Part shown: one piece after another, positions 1 to 13,300 of the stretch
Layout of the letters: each line of letters starts with the position of its first letter
Numbering within the stretch: position 1 is the first letter of the stretch
The notes under the pieces: model-generated
The model's input: the letters and a program-made list of their open reading frames with translations, nothing else
Told to the model about the DNA's origin: nothing
Database searches by the model: none
Assembly: GCA_963678705.1 (NCBI GenBank)
Contig: OY783204.1
Location: 20,532,759-20,596,758, forward strand
From: Panorpa germanica
Taxonomy: Eukaryota; Arthropoda; Insecta; Mecoptera; Panorpidae
Length of the DNA: 64,000 bases
Direction: 5' to 3'
Made by a program: the position numbers and the translations under genes

Positions 1-2065
1 AGCCAACTTACGCAAACGTGTATAGGACCTTTATCTGTTAACTGCCAATCGTACCAATAGCATCTCATTGCAATTCACATCTTCATATTTCATTCTGATA
101 ATCTTTAAGTAGTAGCTCTTTGTGTGGACAGACATATATTAATAGAAGATCATCTCATCGAGAAATGAACCAGATCTATCAAACTCGAATCCCGCAGTAA
201 TATTAGCAATGTTTTAAAAGCTTTCACTTTTAAATGAATATATTCTGTTTTAAATTTCGAAATATTTATTTAGATTTATCTTTATTAATTAAGGTTAATT
301 ATTATAATTTAAATAATATTTCAAAACCCTTTTATTCGTATTTAAAATAGATCCATTTTCTAAATAGATTAAATTACAAAATTATTATAGTTTTATAAAT
401 AAAGATATGTGATGAGACTATTTTTAGAAATTCAACACCAATAAATAAGCGATATTATTTAGTACTTTCCATTGTACACATTTCGCGGATGTGCAGATAG
501 TTTTTGTTTTAACATGCGCTTTGTAACTGAAAGTGGGCCGGAAGAAAATATCACAATTTTGACTTCTTTAAAAAGACCTTAATAAAAAGTCTCACGGTAA
601 CATTTTTAAAAGTATTCATATGTGAAAACAGCGAAAGGTCATAGCTAAAATCGAATTTGAAATAGGTCCTCTGAAATTTGGAGTACAACATCCAGTTAGT
701 ATTTAATTTTGGGCAGTTTTTGTCTGTATCTCACTAGCTACAACCCTGCAACGGCAATTTGAGTAAAAGATCCCAAAAAAAAAAACAGTTTTCAAATTAA
801 ATTTGTTTTTACACACAACAACATTATCATGGACTAGTTTCTAATAGGCCCATAATAAAATAGTGATTATAAATCCACATACAGTGGCGCGATATAATTT
901 TAAAAGGGCTTGGGCAAATTTGAATTTGATGGTCCCACAGTTTAAATTTCAATGTTTTTGATACCATAATGAATTTATAAATGAAACGATATATTATAGA
1001 TTCTATTATATCCAATGGATTTCTTTTTAAATTGGTTTGTTTAATACCACAGGTGCCCCATATATTTTTTATTGAAAAAGTTCATCTACGTATTACAAAA
1101 TTATAAGTAATTGGGTAGATACAAATTATCATTTTGCCTTTTTATAAATAACAAATTACTTAAACACTTACTCCCTTACGCTATAGCCTAAATCGTAATA
1201 CACCCCTGCATTACATACCTATAATTTATAATGACCTTGAGTTACACAACGTATGCATTACGTCTATTGATTTTATGCTGCAACATTACTCGTACGTACC
1301 AGCACATACTGCAGAGGAATCCGTCTGCAGGTACTTTTAAAATACACCACGGTACTGATCACCTACATGCAGTACTTCCGGGTTAATAACTCCAGGTTGT
1401 CAGCTCTTGCACGAACTTTAGGGGAATACAATATTTTACATAAGAACACATAAAGGGTGCTATGTAAATGGAGCAATATTCAAACAATTTCTTGCATTAG
1501 GGCAATATTCCACGCAATACTATAAATTGAGAAGAAAAAAAATCATATTAATTAATCTTTAAATTTAGTCACACAAATTTTCTTTAAATAGTTCTTTATT
1601 TGAAAAAAACTTATTAGAAAGAAAATATTGTAGTGAAATAAATCTCTCCATATTCTTTTAGAACAGGTTGAAATTAGTTTAGGTAGTACAAGAGATAGGA
1701 AAAATGATAAAGGACCTTTTTGAAGAAAAATTAATGAATTTTCTAATGCTACCGGTGTTGAGAAATCACAGAATAAAATTTTTAATATTTGTATTTGTTG
1801 AAAGTTAATAAATTTAAATTAAATTTAAAAAAATCATCAATAATAATTTATGATTTTAGAAACATTTCCATTCACAAATTTGCATAGCTCTAGCAAGTAA
1901 AGTATGATGAATATGGTTAGGGTAAAAGTTCATAAGACATTTTTTATGCAAAAGTAATTTTACGGTCTACAAAATTTATCTGAAACGTTTTTGAAAATCT
2001 TATAACGTTTTTAATCGATTGCAGGATTTTTTTTATTAGTCTACATGAACTAGCTCAACTTAATA
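1..2065. other. AT-rich intergenic stretch, no gene seen
   Basis: I see no coding exon, RNA gene or clear element here. Only short chance reading frames occur, without domain-like composition. The first 16 bases (AGCCAACTTACGCAAA) recur exactly at 2682-2697 inside the palindromic element described next, so the left edge of the window may cut another copy or fragment of that family. A slightly less AT-rich patch at about 1260-1430 has no recognised content. Confidence 0.6.
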
Positions 2066-2785
2066 CATTAACCGCTTTACAAATAAACCTGTTATAAAAT
2101 TTATACCAGGTATAAAGCCCGTGCTTATTATCTGTTTATACCTGGTATAAATTTTATAACAGGTTAATCTAGTAATAATTTTATTTATTTTGTAATAACA
2201 CTTGAAAAGTTTCCGTGATATATTCATATGTACTTTATGTAAATCCTCTTATAAATTTGTTAATATGTTGTGGAACATTCAGACTAGAGTAATGCTTATA
2301 TACGCCATGTTTTTTGTTTCACTCACGCTCGTTTTATTACGGGGAGTGCGAGCGAAACATAAAAGGTACTGCACGGGTCTTGATGAACTATTATGCGTTG
2401 CAAAAAATAAAAGATATAAATGAACATCTCTATTGTGAGAGAATCGAATTGTATAGAAACTGGCGACCGAATATTTCTGCTCGTTGTAGGTGCCCTAAAA
2501 GGTCCGACTCCGAGCCGAGCCAACATCAGTTAACATGAACCTTAGTTAAAATTTCACGAGTCTTTAGTTAAAATAATTCTTAAATAAAAATAATATTCGT
2601 AATTTTTATATTTGTGTAATAAATAATATAATAATATTTTCTTTTTAATGTGTTTTTCATCGGACTCAAAAACGTTGGTCGAGCCAACTTACGCAAAATT
2701 TATATCAGGTATAAAGCCCGTGTTTATTATCAGTTTATACCTGGTATAAATTTTATAACAGGTTTATTAGTAAAGCGGTAAATGT
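2066..2785. mobile_element. Nonautonomous TIR element with palindromic ends (~720 bp)
   Basis: The two ends form a terminal inverted repeat of about 90 bp. The left end starts CATTAACCGCTTTAC and the right end finishes GTAAAGCGGTAAATG. Each end is itself a hairpin: 2086-2116 pairs perfectly over 31 bp with 2135-2165, and a similar hairpin lies at about 2695-2765. The interior (about 2170-2690) has no transposase, only short open frames, and a small imperfect GC-richer hairpin at about 2318-2360. I did not find a clear target-site duplication. The layout fits a MITE or fold-back element mobilised in trans; the superfamily is not assigned. Confidence 0.75.
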
Positions 2786-5443
2786 TTTACATTTTTAAAC
2801 ATTTACCCTATATTTTCTTTTGAAAGTTATTTAATTTGATATATAAAATGTAATTTCTTACGTATTAGCATAAGTTTATGTATCAGTATTACAATATTTG
2901 TCCCGGCAACCCTTGAACTCTGTCTGGGTCGTACATCGTTTTGTAGTATGTTGCCAAGCTATCCCTCGAGCCTTGGGGGTTTTCTGATCGTTGTTCCACC
3001 GTCCTCACCGAGGTTGCCGCAGACCCGCAGACCCGCAGTGTGATCAATACAACACCAGGCATTCGGTTCTAGCTGGCAGGGGCTCTATTTGTATCACAAC
3101 GCTACAGTTCCATCTACATGGGTAGCACCACCTTCACCACCATTATCACTGTCATTTTTTTAATTTAAATTTAAATCCTCTGCAGGAATTAATTACTTTT
3201 TAAACAGCTCGTTTTGAACTTTGTAAAGCATTTAATTTAAACGTAAATGATACCAGAAAGTAAAAGTTTACAAAATCGTTTCACATTTTCATAACAAATA
3301 CTTGTATGTGAGAAATTCAGTCATTTTTTTTACACTTTGTTCTTCCGAGTCCTCACTGACTTTGACATTTACAATAAGAAAAATTAAATCAAAAATATTT
3401 AAGAATTGTCTTTCGATACACTAACTCTAAAAGCAAATGGTTATAGTCTTAGGTGAAAAAGAAGTAGTTTAATGAATCTGATTTTTGAAGTAAAATTTGT
3501 GTATTTGTAATTGGTAAGAACTAATTTCGACATTATAGCTTACAAAATGGGGCAGCTAGCAAAATGTTTTTCTGCATCTCTTAAAATCAAACGCATATTT
3601 TTAGCTGTATATTTATGTTTTATAATAGCAACTAAAGTGAAAAACCCAGAAGAAATCGATTACGAATTTAAAAAACTTTTTACATTAAATGATAGATTGA
3701 TAGAAAATCTTGATGATGATTGATTTCTATTCAACATATGTCCATCCATCTTAAAATATAATAAACTAACTCAATATTTTCAATAATGCTCTTCTTCTTC
3801 TCTTTTTTCTTTTTCTTCATCACCGTTACAGAATCATATTTTTTAGATTTAAAATGGTTTATAAAATATGGCAACCAAACTTTGCAATGTTTTTTCCGTA
3901 ATGTTACATTATCTTTGTATAAATATAAACCCAGATTTAAACACCAATCCGCATATACGTTTTTTAGAACTGGGAAAAGCAATTGATACTAGCGCCCCCG
4001 TATCCCGTTTGAAAATTTTCCTTATTCTTTTGTGAGAAAAAAATAAAGTAAAAAAAGTGTTACTTCTAATACCATCCTCCCTCTCCCCTTTACATCCGAG
4101 GCTGTTATACTTACAAGGAAAATGTGTTGCCTTCCTTTGTTCAATCTCTTCAAATGGTGTCTAGTGTGCGGCTGGCACTTGTTTATCGCGCGATTTCATA
4201 CAACGCGTGAATATATCTACGACGTACGTAACCACGTCCGTCTCATGTACTCACATGAGACAACACTACTCGCGTACTCGGCGTTCGTTATGAACAGCAT
4301 CTTAGCTAAATTTTTCTTTTGCTGTTTTTGTTGTCGAAAACATTTTTAAAGTTAAATTTAATTAACAACAATATGTTAAAAAGTTTTATTTAATTAAAAT
4401 CAGTTTAGCAAAATTTGTTGTTATATACTGTCTGATAAATATTAGTTATTAGCTAAATTAAAGAGTTTGACACGTGTTTAGACGACTTTGTTAGTGGTCT
4501 CGGTTTGTAAATTTATTAAAAATATGTCGGATTTGTGAAAAATATATTAATTGGTACGACAATTATAAATAGAAACTCTATGATCAATTATACATCCCAT
4601 CTTATTATTATTATGTTTAAAATATTATTATACATTAACTTCCTTCTATACGATGCATTTACTGCGTCCATTTTGAATGCAATGGCTTTGCATTTCCGCA
4701 ACGAATCACTTAATACACTTAGTACATGATCCATGACATTTTTATTTTCACTTTTTAAAGGTTTTAATGAGGAAGTTCATAATCATGCTCTGTATAAAGA
4801 AAACTTATTATTTTATGGATAATTTATACGAGTCACGCAGAAATTGTTACACATATTAATTTTAAACAATAAACGAAGTCATTTGTGTGTATTACATATA
4901 CATATATATAGAACGAGATCATTTCCCGATTATTACGTCGTAGCTACCGAGAATAATCTACAGGCCTCAATCAAAAATATACGTGACGTCACATTACTAT
5001 TTGTGTTTGTTTATATTATTTAGAATCTGCGGCACCTCCGCCATTCTGTTTGTCATTAGAGAAAAAGAAATCATATTTTTGTTTTTGTATATATGGATCC
5101 AGATCGGCCCAGTTCATTAGTAAGACAACTTCAAATGTTCAGTTTTGAGATAACGACGAAAACAATGTTTAAATTTCGATTTGTTGACAATCGATAGTAG
5201 TAAATAATTTCATTTAAAGGTCATTGTTTTATTGTTTTACGACTATTTCAACTTTCGGCGTCATATTCACCTAGCAATATTAAATTACAACTTGTTGATC
5301 AAGTACATTTCAATAACAAACTTCAGTAGTCTTGCAAAATTAGAACATGATACAGAAATAAGAGCTAACTGTTTTAAATGTTGCACAATGGCGTAGCTAG
5401 AAATATCGGGTCCTTATAGAAGGACTTTTCTATTGATTTAAAA
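2786..5443. other. Intergenic DNA with a GC-rich patch, no confirmed gene
   Basis: About 2895-3150 is clearly richer in G+C than its surroundings and contains short internal repeats (CAGACCCG twice in tandem near 3020). It may be the remnant of a decayed coding sequence or retroelement, but no frame stays open. An open frame at 4122-4349 (+, 75 codons) starts in a pyrimidine-rich context and is Cys/Phe-rich at its end; I recognise no family and consider it unlikely to be coding. A perfect 9-bp hairpin (GTCTCATGT, 4240-4248, with 4253-4261) lies inside it. Nothing else is supported. Confidence 0.5.
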
Positions 5444-5790
5444 TGATCGCTCTTGTTGAAATATCCATAAAATAACCGCTGTTATAGAAACATCCATAAA
5501 ATGACCGCTCTTACCGAGATATCCATAAAATGACCGCTCTTGTCGTAACATCCTTAAAATGATCGCTCTTATTGAAACATCCATAAAATGACCGCTCTTA
5601 TTGAAACATCCATAAAATGACCGCTCTTGTTGAAAGATCCATAAAATGACCGCTATTGTTGAAAAATCCATAAAATGGCCGCTATTATTGAAAGATCCAT
5701 AAAATGACCGCTCTTGTTGAAAAATCCATAAAATGATCGCTCTTATTGAAACATCCATAAAATGACCGCTTTTATTTAAAGATCCTATAT
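5444..5790. repeat. 29-bp tandem repeat, 12 copies
   Basis: A minisatellite with a strict 29-bp period. The motif TGACCGCTCTTRTTGAAA, followed by CATCCATAAAA, starts at 5444, 5473, 5502, 5531 and so on to 5763. Copies differ by a few substitutions, mainly TGACC/TGATC/TAACC and CATCC/GATCC/AATCC, and the spacing is unbroken. Three units equal 87 bp, so one minus-strand frame (5438-5758) reads through as a 29-residue periodic peptide. That openness is explained by the repeat period and is not evidence of a gene. Confidence 0.95.
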
Positions 5791-6530
5791 ATTTTACCCA
5801 AGTTAATTATTTATAGAACGCTATATATTTTCTCGTATCTTCTTCTGGCATCGTTAAAAGTGCTTACTGAAATTATGTTCTTTCATATTGTTTTATAATT
5901 TTTGATTAGGGGAACCCACAGACCACCCACAAACTTATTCTAAGACCCACTCAACCTGAAACTTATTAGAAATAATAACTGCATGCTTAAAAAATATTAT
6001 TTTAGTATTTATTCAAGTGGAATTAAAATTCAGTTATAAAAAACTGTACTTACTATATAAATCCCGTTATAACGAGTATTAGTTCTTCTAACACAAATAA
6101 TGGGACATTAATTTACAAATGGCACTTCCAACTGCTGTTTGTTTCACCAACTTTAATTTGTTTGTTTGAATTAGTTAGTTATTTATAGAATTTATTATTT
6201 GCAATTCTTAAGTTTTCTATGCAGTTACATTACACAAATCAGAGATTGTGTTTTTCTATATCAAATGCCGTGCTTGAGTGTAATAATAACGTAGTGTTAT
6301 CAAATTAACGACCTGCTAGCTGCTGCACCTTCACATTGCAAATTTTATATCATTATTATATCTAACCTATAACTCAATCTAATTTATTAAATAATAAATA
6401 TTTTTCTACATTTAGCATTAAGCATTATAACAGATCGATAATGCACGATAATCCGAGATGATTTTAAGTATAAATGACTTTATTTCTAGAAAACTGTGAT
6501 ATATATTACTGTGATGATAAATTGTCCAAA
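5791..6530. other. AT-rich intergenic stretch, nothing recognised
   Basis: No exon, RNA gene or repeat could be identified between the 29-bp array and the MITE that starts at 6531. Confidence 0.55.
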
Positions 6531-7146
6531 GGGCTTGTGTCCTCATTTTTTAGTGGTCGATTTTTCAATTGTTGATTGAAATTGATGTTAATAAATGTGT
6601 ATTGGCGTGTCTATTTTATTAAATATCTAAATGTTGATGGAGATATAGAAATTCAAAATTTGAATTGTAGTTTTAGCGCTAGAAATGGTCGGCCATATTT
6701 GTATGACGTGAAATGCATTTTAACGTCAGTTATTTGTTGAGTAGGTCAGTGCTGTAGTAATGTTCTGTAGCTGTTGGTAGTCAAATAATCAAGTCAAATC
6801 AAAGAATAATAAGTTTTTATTTTATTTAACTTTGCTAAGGCAGACATAATATTGGAATTTGAGTGTTCCTTGAAATAGCTGTAAATAATATTTGATATGT
6901 TGATATATAAATACATATAGCAGAGATTTATGATCTGACAAGGATTGTGATGTCACATGCATTTGGAATGTGTATCAACGTTGAATCCCTTTAATAATTA
7001 AAGAGACAAAATGACTTTTTTAATTGTTAATACCTCTTAACATATAATGAGTTATTAAAAAATAATTGAATATTTGAGGTTCTAGTAACCCACTTTATCA
7101 ATATATAGTACACTTTTATAGAAATTAAGACATAGGACACAAGCCC
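6531..7146 (+). mobile_element. MITE family I, full-length copy (616 bp)
   Basis: The element begins GGGCTTGTGTCCT and ends AGGACACAAGCCC, a perfect 13-bp terminal inverted repeat. No protein is encoded. Near-full-length relatives lie at 48536-49165 (same orientation) and 60885-61578 (opposite). Partial copies lie at 49223-49574, 50347-50843 and about 59930-60217. Shared interior landmarks are the segment reading TTAGTGGTCGATTTTTCAAT just inside the left end and TATAGAAATTAAGACATAGG just inside the right end. Copies are diverged by several per cent, with small indels. The mobilising transposase is not in this window. Confidence 0.9.
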
Positions 7147-7149
7147 ATT

Positions 7150-7330
7150 ATGTTGAATAACTCCTTATATTTAAGAGATATTAACAATTAAAAAAGTCAT
7201 GTTGTCTCTTTAATTATTAAACGATATATAAAATCCCAATGCATGATACGTCACATTCAACAATACGCCGTCTCTTTTATACAACAAAGACGCATACGAT
7301 TGTGTGTGACATACATCATTTACTACTAAG
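7150..7330 (-). mobile_element. MITE family I, inverted fragment beside the full copy
   Basis: Starting a few bases after the full copy, the sequence resembles the reverse complement of the family's right half, including the segment near AACAATTAAAAAAGTCAT and TCTCTTTTATACAACA, which also occurs at 61000-61100 and 47160-47180. It lacks a recognisable outer end. The pair forms a partial inverted duplication, from nested insertion or an end-to-end rearrangement. Confidence 0.6.
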
Positions 7331-10300
7331 AGCTAGTTTTCCAACTATTATAACTATTATATTATGGTGGTAGTGGAAATGAAAAAATATTCTTGATTGT
7401 TTTTTTTCTTTTGTGACGTCTTATGCATAAAACAGCGGCAAAACTGAAATTCAAATTTGATATAGCTAAAACTCCGTCAACTTTCGGACTTTTGTGTACT
7501 ATCAATCAATATTTCAAGTCATTTTTTTATATCTTTCAATTTTTGTAAATTTTGATAGAATAAATATTATTTTTCTTAGTTATTAAGAGATTTACTCGTT
7601 CTTCTAATAGCTTTTGAATATGATGTTCTGTAATATATTAAGAAACATTAATTTTTACTATTTTATGTTTGTTACTTCACTTGTAAACGCCTATACTTAT
7701 CAAAGTCAATATTAGTAAATCTCATTAAATAATTATTTAAAATTCTAATAAATTTTTATGACTTCCCTGTTATTTCAATAAAACTAAAAAGGTAAAAAAA
7801 CGTACGACAATTATAAAAATAGTTGAACATCTAAGGAATGATTAGGCATTAGAATTTCAAATGACTGGTTGGTTCCAGGGACGTTTGTTCTATGAGAAAT
7901 AATAACACAGTGAGATTGACGTCATTAAGACGACTGCTATGTGATCATAATTACAGTATTCAAGTCTAGCTCGATTAGTTGTCAGTTGTTCCGCAAGATG
8001 CCATTGTTTTTATTACAAATATTATAAACAATAATGACTATGAACTTTAAATATCTCTTAAGGAGGTACAGGACGTACCGTCAATGCAAAAAGTTTATCT
8101 CTCGGTAATACGAAATACAAAATACGAAGTACATGAGGGACGAGCAAATATTGGGACTGTATCTTTGAAAATGAATTTTTCAATTTCCTATTAAACTGCT
8201 TTTTGCTTGTTAAAATGATTTTTTTATGCATATAAGAGTTAAGTAAATGAAAAATTGCCTATAATTAATATCAAATTTATATTAATTCAATTAAATACAA
8301 ATTAAATATTTTGAAAAACGAATAATAAATTTGGCAACGCTGTAAATTTACGTGTGTTGACGCATGCGTGATTTGGTTCTTTGACAAATAAATTGTTATA
8401 TTTTATAAAATATTTATTCCGATTTTGAATTTCCCGCTCAAATTAGGATTTGCAACGTTGCCGGCTTATAACCTACACTTACTGTTTCTTACTGGTTTTA
8501 TTTAAATATTTTCGTATATAGGTATCCTTTTGATAATTTTCTTTTTGCAATAGTTACAGATTCTTTTATATACACCTAGTTTTTGAAAAGCAGTGTCACC
8601 ATTTTTTTATGGTTTAAAATTTGATTTATGGTGAAATTGGGCTAAAAATTATGATTTGTATGGAAAATGACTATAATGAACCCTAGATCTCTAAAATTTT
8701 GAGACATCATGTATTTTTACTATTTGTATCGACCCTCCAAATTTCACAACGTTTTCATCATTTACGTTAAGGTCCTGTACCTCTTTAACATGTTACTTTA
8801 ACTAGAATTTCTATGTATATTTATAGTATACCACATAATATTTAGTACATAGGAAAGTACATTAAATATTTACCAAAGATTTTCTTTGTTATCTAAAGAC
8901 AACACCACCCAGATGCTTCATAAAGCCCCTAATAATTCTTCTTGCCTACTTCGTGGTGATATATAGATGTAGCACAACATTTTCTATGTTGGTGTAGTTC
9001 CAGAAAACTTAACAAACATGTATATACTAGTCAAATGTATGTTTTCGGCTTTCCAAGGTGAAACTTCCCTTATCTAGCGCGTCGTTTTTTATTTACTTCA
9101 TATTTATAATTTAATTAAGGTCAAATATATTAATTATCTTCATTATGTAATATTTTTTACAATATGTTTTTTTTATATTTGTCCATTAGGTAAGATTAGA
9201 TCAATTTTGATTATCTTTATTGAATCTAGCAAATAAATTAATGCGTAGAACTTAATATATAAACAAGGAAAGTAAAAATAATGGATTGATTGACAAGATT
9301 TGCTTCCTATGGCAGATTTTATATATTGGTAAGCGTCCACAGGTCAAAAATGGACGTCGCTTATAGCTTATTTCGTAGCAATATGAAAGCACTGTTGCCA
9401 TATCACTAATACTCTTTGATTCTTTTCTCGAATTAATTAAAAAAATTATTATTACTAATAATAATATCTCGTCAACGATTATTGACAACAATTTTCTTTA
9501 TTTTTATGAGTAGCTACGATTTTTATAACATATCAAATTTTCATGAAGTTCCGGCATTACAATTAGAATTTAAACGAAAAATTCTCATCAATATTTGTAT
9601 TAAGCCTCATTCCCACTCACTGTTTTGATATTTAATTTACTTAATTTAATTTTAATTTTGACAGTTGGACAAAATGGAAGTTGAAATAATTAAAATTACT
9701 GTTTTTAATAACAATTAGTAATAGAAATTGTTTTTACTTCTTTATTTTTGATAAACTGTCATTTAACTATTTTTAAATATAAATTCTACTGCATTTTGAC
9801 AGATTGTCACATTTTGGAGGTTATAATTTAATATAGTTTTTCTTAATTTAATATTTTTAATTTAAAACATTGGACCTTGTAAGGTTCTAAAAAGCTAAGA
9901 AAACTTAAAAAATAAATTAAATTAAAAACGGTACTGTGAATGACTACGCGTATTGCCATATGCTAAACTATTTAAATTAAATACAAAATTAAATTAAAGC
10001 ATTGATAGGGAATGATACTTTATCCATAAGAGCCCCTGTTAAAATTACAAAATTACGGTATCGTTTTTTATAAAATCGGCGTTGTCAATTTTAAAATAAT
10101 TAGACTCATAGGATTTATATTCTTTAAAATCCTGTTTTAAATGCTTGCAGAGCAACACAACTACCTTAAAATATGATATTGGTATCAGAAAATTGGTACA
10201 TTTGAATCCTCAGTTGTACAATGATTATGATAGCAAATTTGTATACCTTTTGTTTCACGTTTTATTCATTGAAGGCTAATGCATTTGATGCAAGAAATGC

Positions 10301-13300
10301 GGAAATTTAAAACATTAAATTATAATATTTGTCATGATATTTTACTGCTTGGTTGGCTTTCCTTAGTTTGCTCAACTGTTTACGTGTACTGTACAATACG
10401 CGCTGTTATCAGCTCTTATCAGACATTTATTTAGTTTTTAGCTTTTTATCAGCTGTCTTATCTATAAAACGTTTTATTCCAACTATAAGTTGTATTTTTT
10501 TTTTTGGAACAAGAATAATTATTCCATATAAGATTCACTCGCATATATACAAAAGTGTGTAACGCAGTTTTTTTATATTACACATAATGTAAATATTAAT
10601 TAGCACGGTGTACAGTTGTACACACATATGTTCACCTCCATCTTGTTGAAAATTTGAAGATTTAGAAATTTATTACAAGTTCCAGATGACGCGTTTACAG
10701 TTATAGCCTGAAGACTATTAACCAAATAATAGGTTAAAAACGGAGAAAATATCTGTAGTAAACAAAGAATTGTAATAAAAATGAAACAAGTATGTACAGA
10801 GCCACTGACAGTTGTAGGTTATGTATTATATGCCGCCATTTGTTTTTTGTCATATTCATTTGTTTCGAACCATCAATTGATAGGTTAGAATAGAACGTAA
10901 TTATTTAATTCTACAAAATTATGCTACTGATAAAGTGTTCTTAATATTTTTATAGCTAACAAGATTATTAGAGCACAGTTATTTGAAAAAACAAAATACA
11001 TTTCAAATAATAATTTTAATAAAATAATTTACGTATGATGTACGACAGTATCATACAAAGAATTATTATTCTAAATATAGTATATCTTTTTAATAATATT
11101 GTTGGTTTCAAAATAAATTTACAGAATGAGGTTATGTAGACAAGAGCCGAGACATAATATTCTTATACTAAAACTAATATTTACACATTTTAAAATTCAG
11201 TTCTGAACTAATATAACTATGCAATATATTTAAAAAAAATGAACCGGTATTATCCAGAATACTACAGGTGTTTTAAAAAAAATAAAGATGCAAAACCATC
11301 CTAAAATATCATATGACTTGTATTTCAAAACCACAGCGCTTAGTGCTGTTGTTTTTCTTTTTTTTTATATTCTTTTTATTTTATATTCTATACAAGTTGT
11401 TCGCAACTTGCAAGACCTGTTTTGGAATCGTGTTTATGATGGTACCTCTACATTCAAATATTAAAAAACAATCAAAATATGTTCTATTCATTTTTTGGTT
11501 ATATTATCTTTTTCAGTCCAGGCTGTTATTATGTTTGTTTTTTTTCTTTCGTGTTCATATGTTGCTGGCTTGTCTGCTATGTGTTTCAACCTTGTAAATT
11601 CAATTAACGAAATAATTATAATACAATGTCTGTGCTTTTTGGCTCATGTATTTTGTTTTGTTAAATTTTACTTCAAATAGCTTTTTAAATAAATATATTT
11701 TAAAAACACATGGATTTAACATTTTACAGATAATGTACATGTATTTTGTTTTGAGGTTAAGTTTACGCTGTATGCGTCGGCGTTGAGATCAATGACAGTT
11801 CGACCCTTGACATCGATATCTTTCAGTTTTCAATGATATATTGCTGTGTGGCGGTGAACTGATCGATCGGCGTAATAATGAACCTAATACGAACCTGTGT
11901 ACGCTTACTTTAACATGAAATATCTATTTAAATAGAAATTGTCATAAATGTCATTAATAAATCATAGATATTTACCACATTATTATTTAGTTGGTAGCTA
12001 TTCGAACTGAACTGCTATAAATTTTATTTGTTTTATAAACTTTTAATGGTGATCATATTGACTTCATTGCAGCAAGGTCGCTTGAATTAAATATCGCATT
12101 CGTGTAAATGTCTAAATTTAGATCGTGCTAGCATTGTTAATGGATTTGATACACGAACATTTGGTATCAAAAGGCAAATAAAATTATAAAGGTGCCTGCT
12201 AATGGTGTTGAATATTATTTCAAGTTGTGCAGAAGCAGTTATTCACAAGAACATTTAATATGTCATATAAGACCTTATCTTTTACCATCACTGCTTATGT
12301 AAATGATATATATAATTATGTTCGTTTCTACAAATTAAAAAAATAATAGTTTACGTGAATTTCTACTTTTAGGAAGATATGCATCTGCTATAAGCTGTCA
12401 TTGTCATTGTTGCGTAGGTGGCTTAATTGTCATGAACATTTAAGGTTATGTTATATAATAGCGTTTTATTCTCAAAGACAGTGTTGCACTTTCTCGTGCA
12501 GTTCCGACGCAGTGTAAGCATTCTATGATCTACAGTTGAACATCTGTAAATACAGCAAAATTTTCCTTTCTTAAAAATGCTAAATATTAACACATATTAA
12601 GTTAATTAACAAACAAATTATTTATAAAGTCAACAACGTATATTTGTTTTTTTAATTGTGCACTAATTATATTCAAAATGTAAACGTGAGCTAATTTAGG
12701 TTTAAAGTTTTGTTTTATATTTTGTGTTCTTAACCTAATCTATCTAACTTCAATCTAATGAATTTTTTATAAAGGTACGGACATAATATATCCTCGTACA
12801 TTTGCAGCACTAATACCTTTATTTATTTTTATATTTTATTTCCGATATAATAAAAACGTACAATACAAAATAGTATATTATTTCTTCGCATGTTTGGTAG
12901 CCATTTTATTGGTCATTAATAAACACGATTATGTTTTTCGTTTGCTACCATTATTATTACTTCTTGCATGCCTACCAACCAAACAACATTTCAGTAAAGT
13001 AAACCAAACAGAGTTTCTGCTATAAAATACGTCTAAATATAATTCTGACAAATAAAATAGTGATATCATTGTTATGTTTGTTCGTATATATTTCGTTATA
13101 TATTTTAGCACCTTTTAATTATATATTACATAAGAGTTTTACTATGTATATAATATATTTATTTATACACTACATTCATTTCGATTTGAAATTGTAATTA
13201 CTTTTAATAAGTACTTCGGTAAGAGTTCACTGGTCAGCGCGGAAGCAATAGCACGTGGTTAGAGATGTACGTGCATATGTAGAGATGTATGTGCATATCC

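Noticed and set aside
3786..3986. Open frames on both strands around 3731-3986
   Set aside because: Low-complexity Phe- or Lys-rich translations from a CTT/TTC-rich tract; no domain or splice context.
5438..5758. 106-codon minus-strand frame with periodic sequence
   Set aside because: Openness is produced by the 29-bp tandem repeat (3 x 29 = 87 bp); no start context, no non-repeat sequence, no known family.
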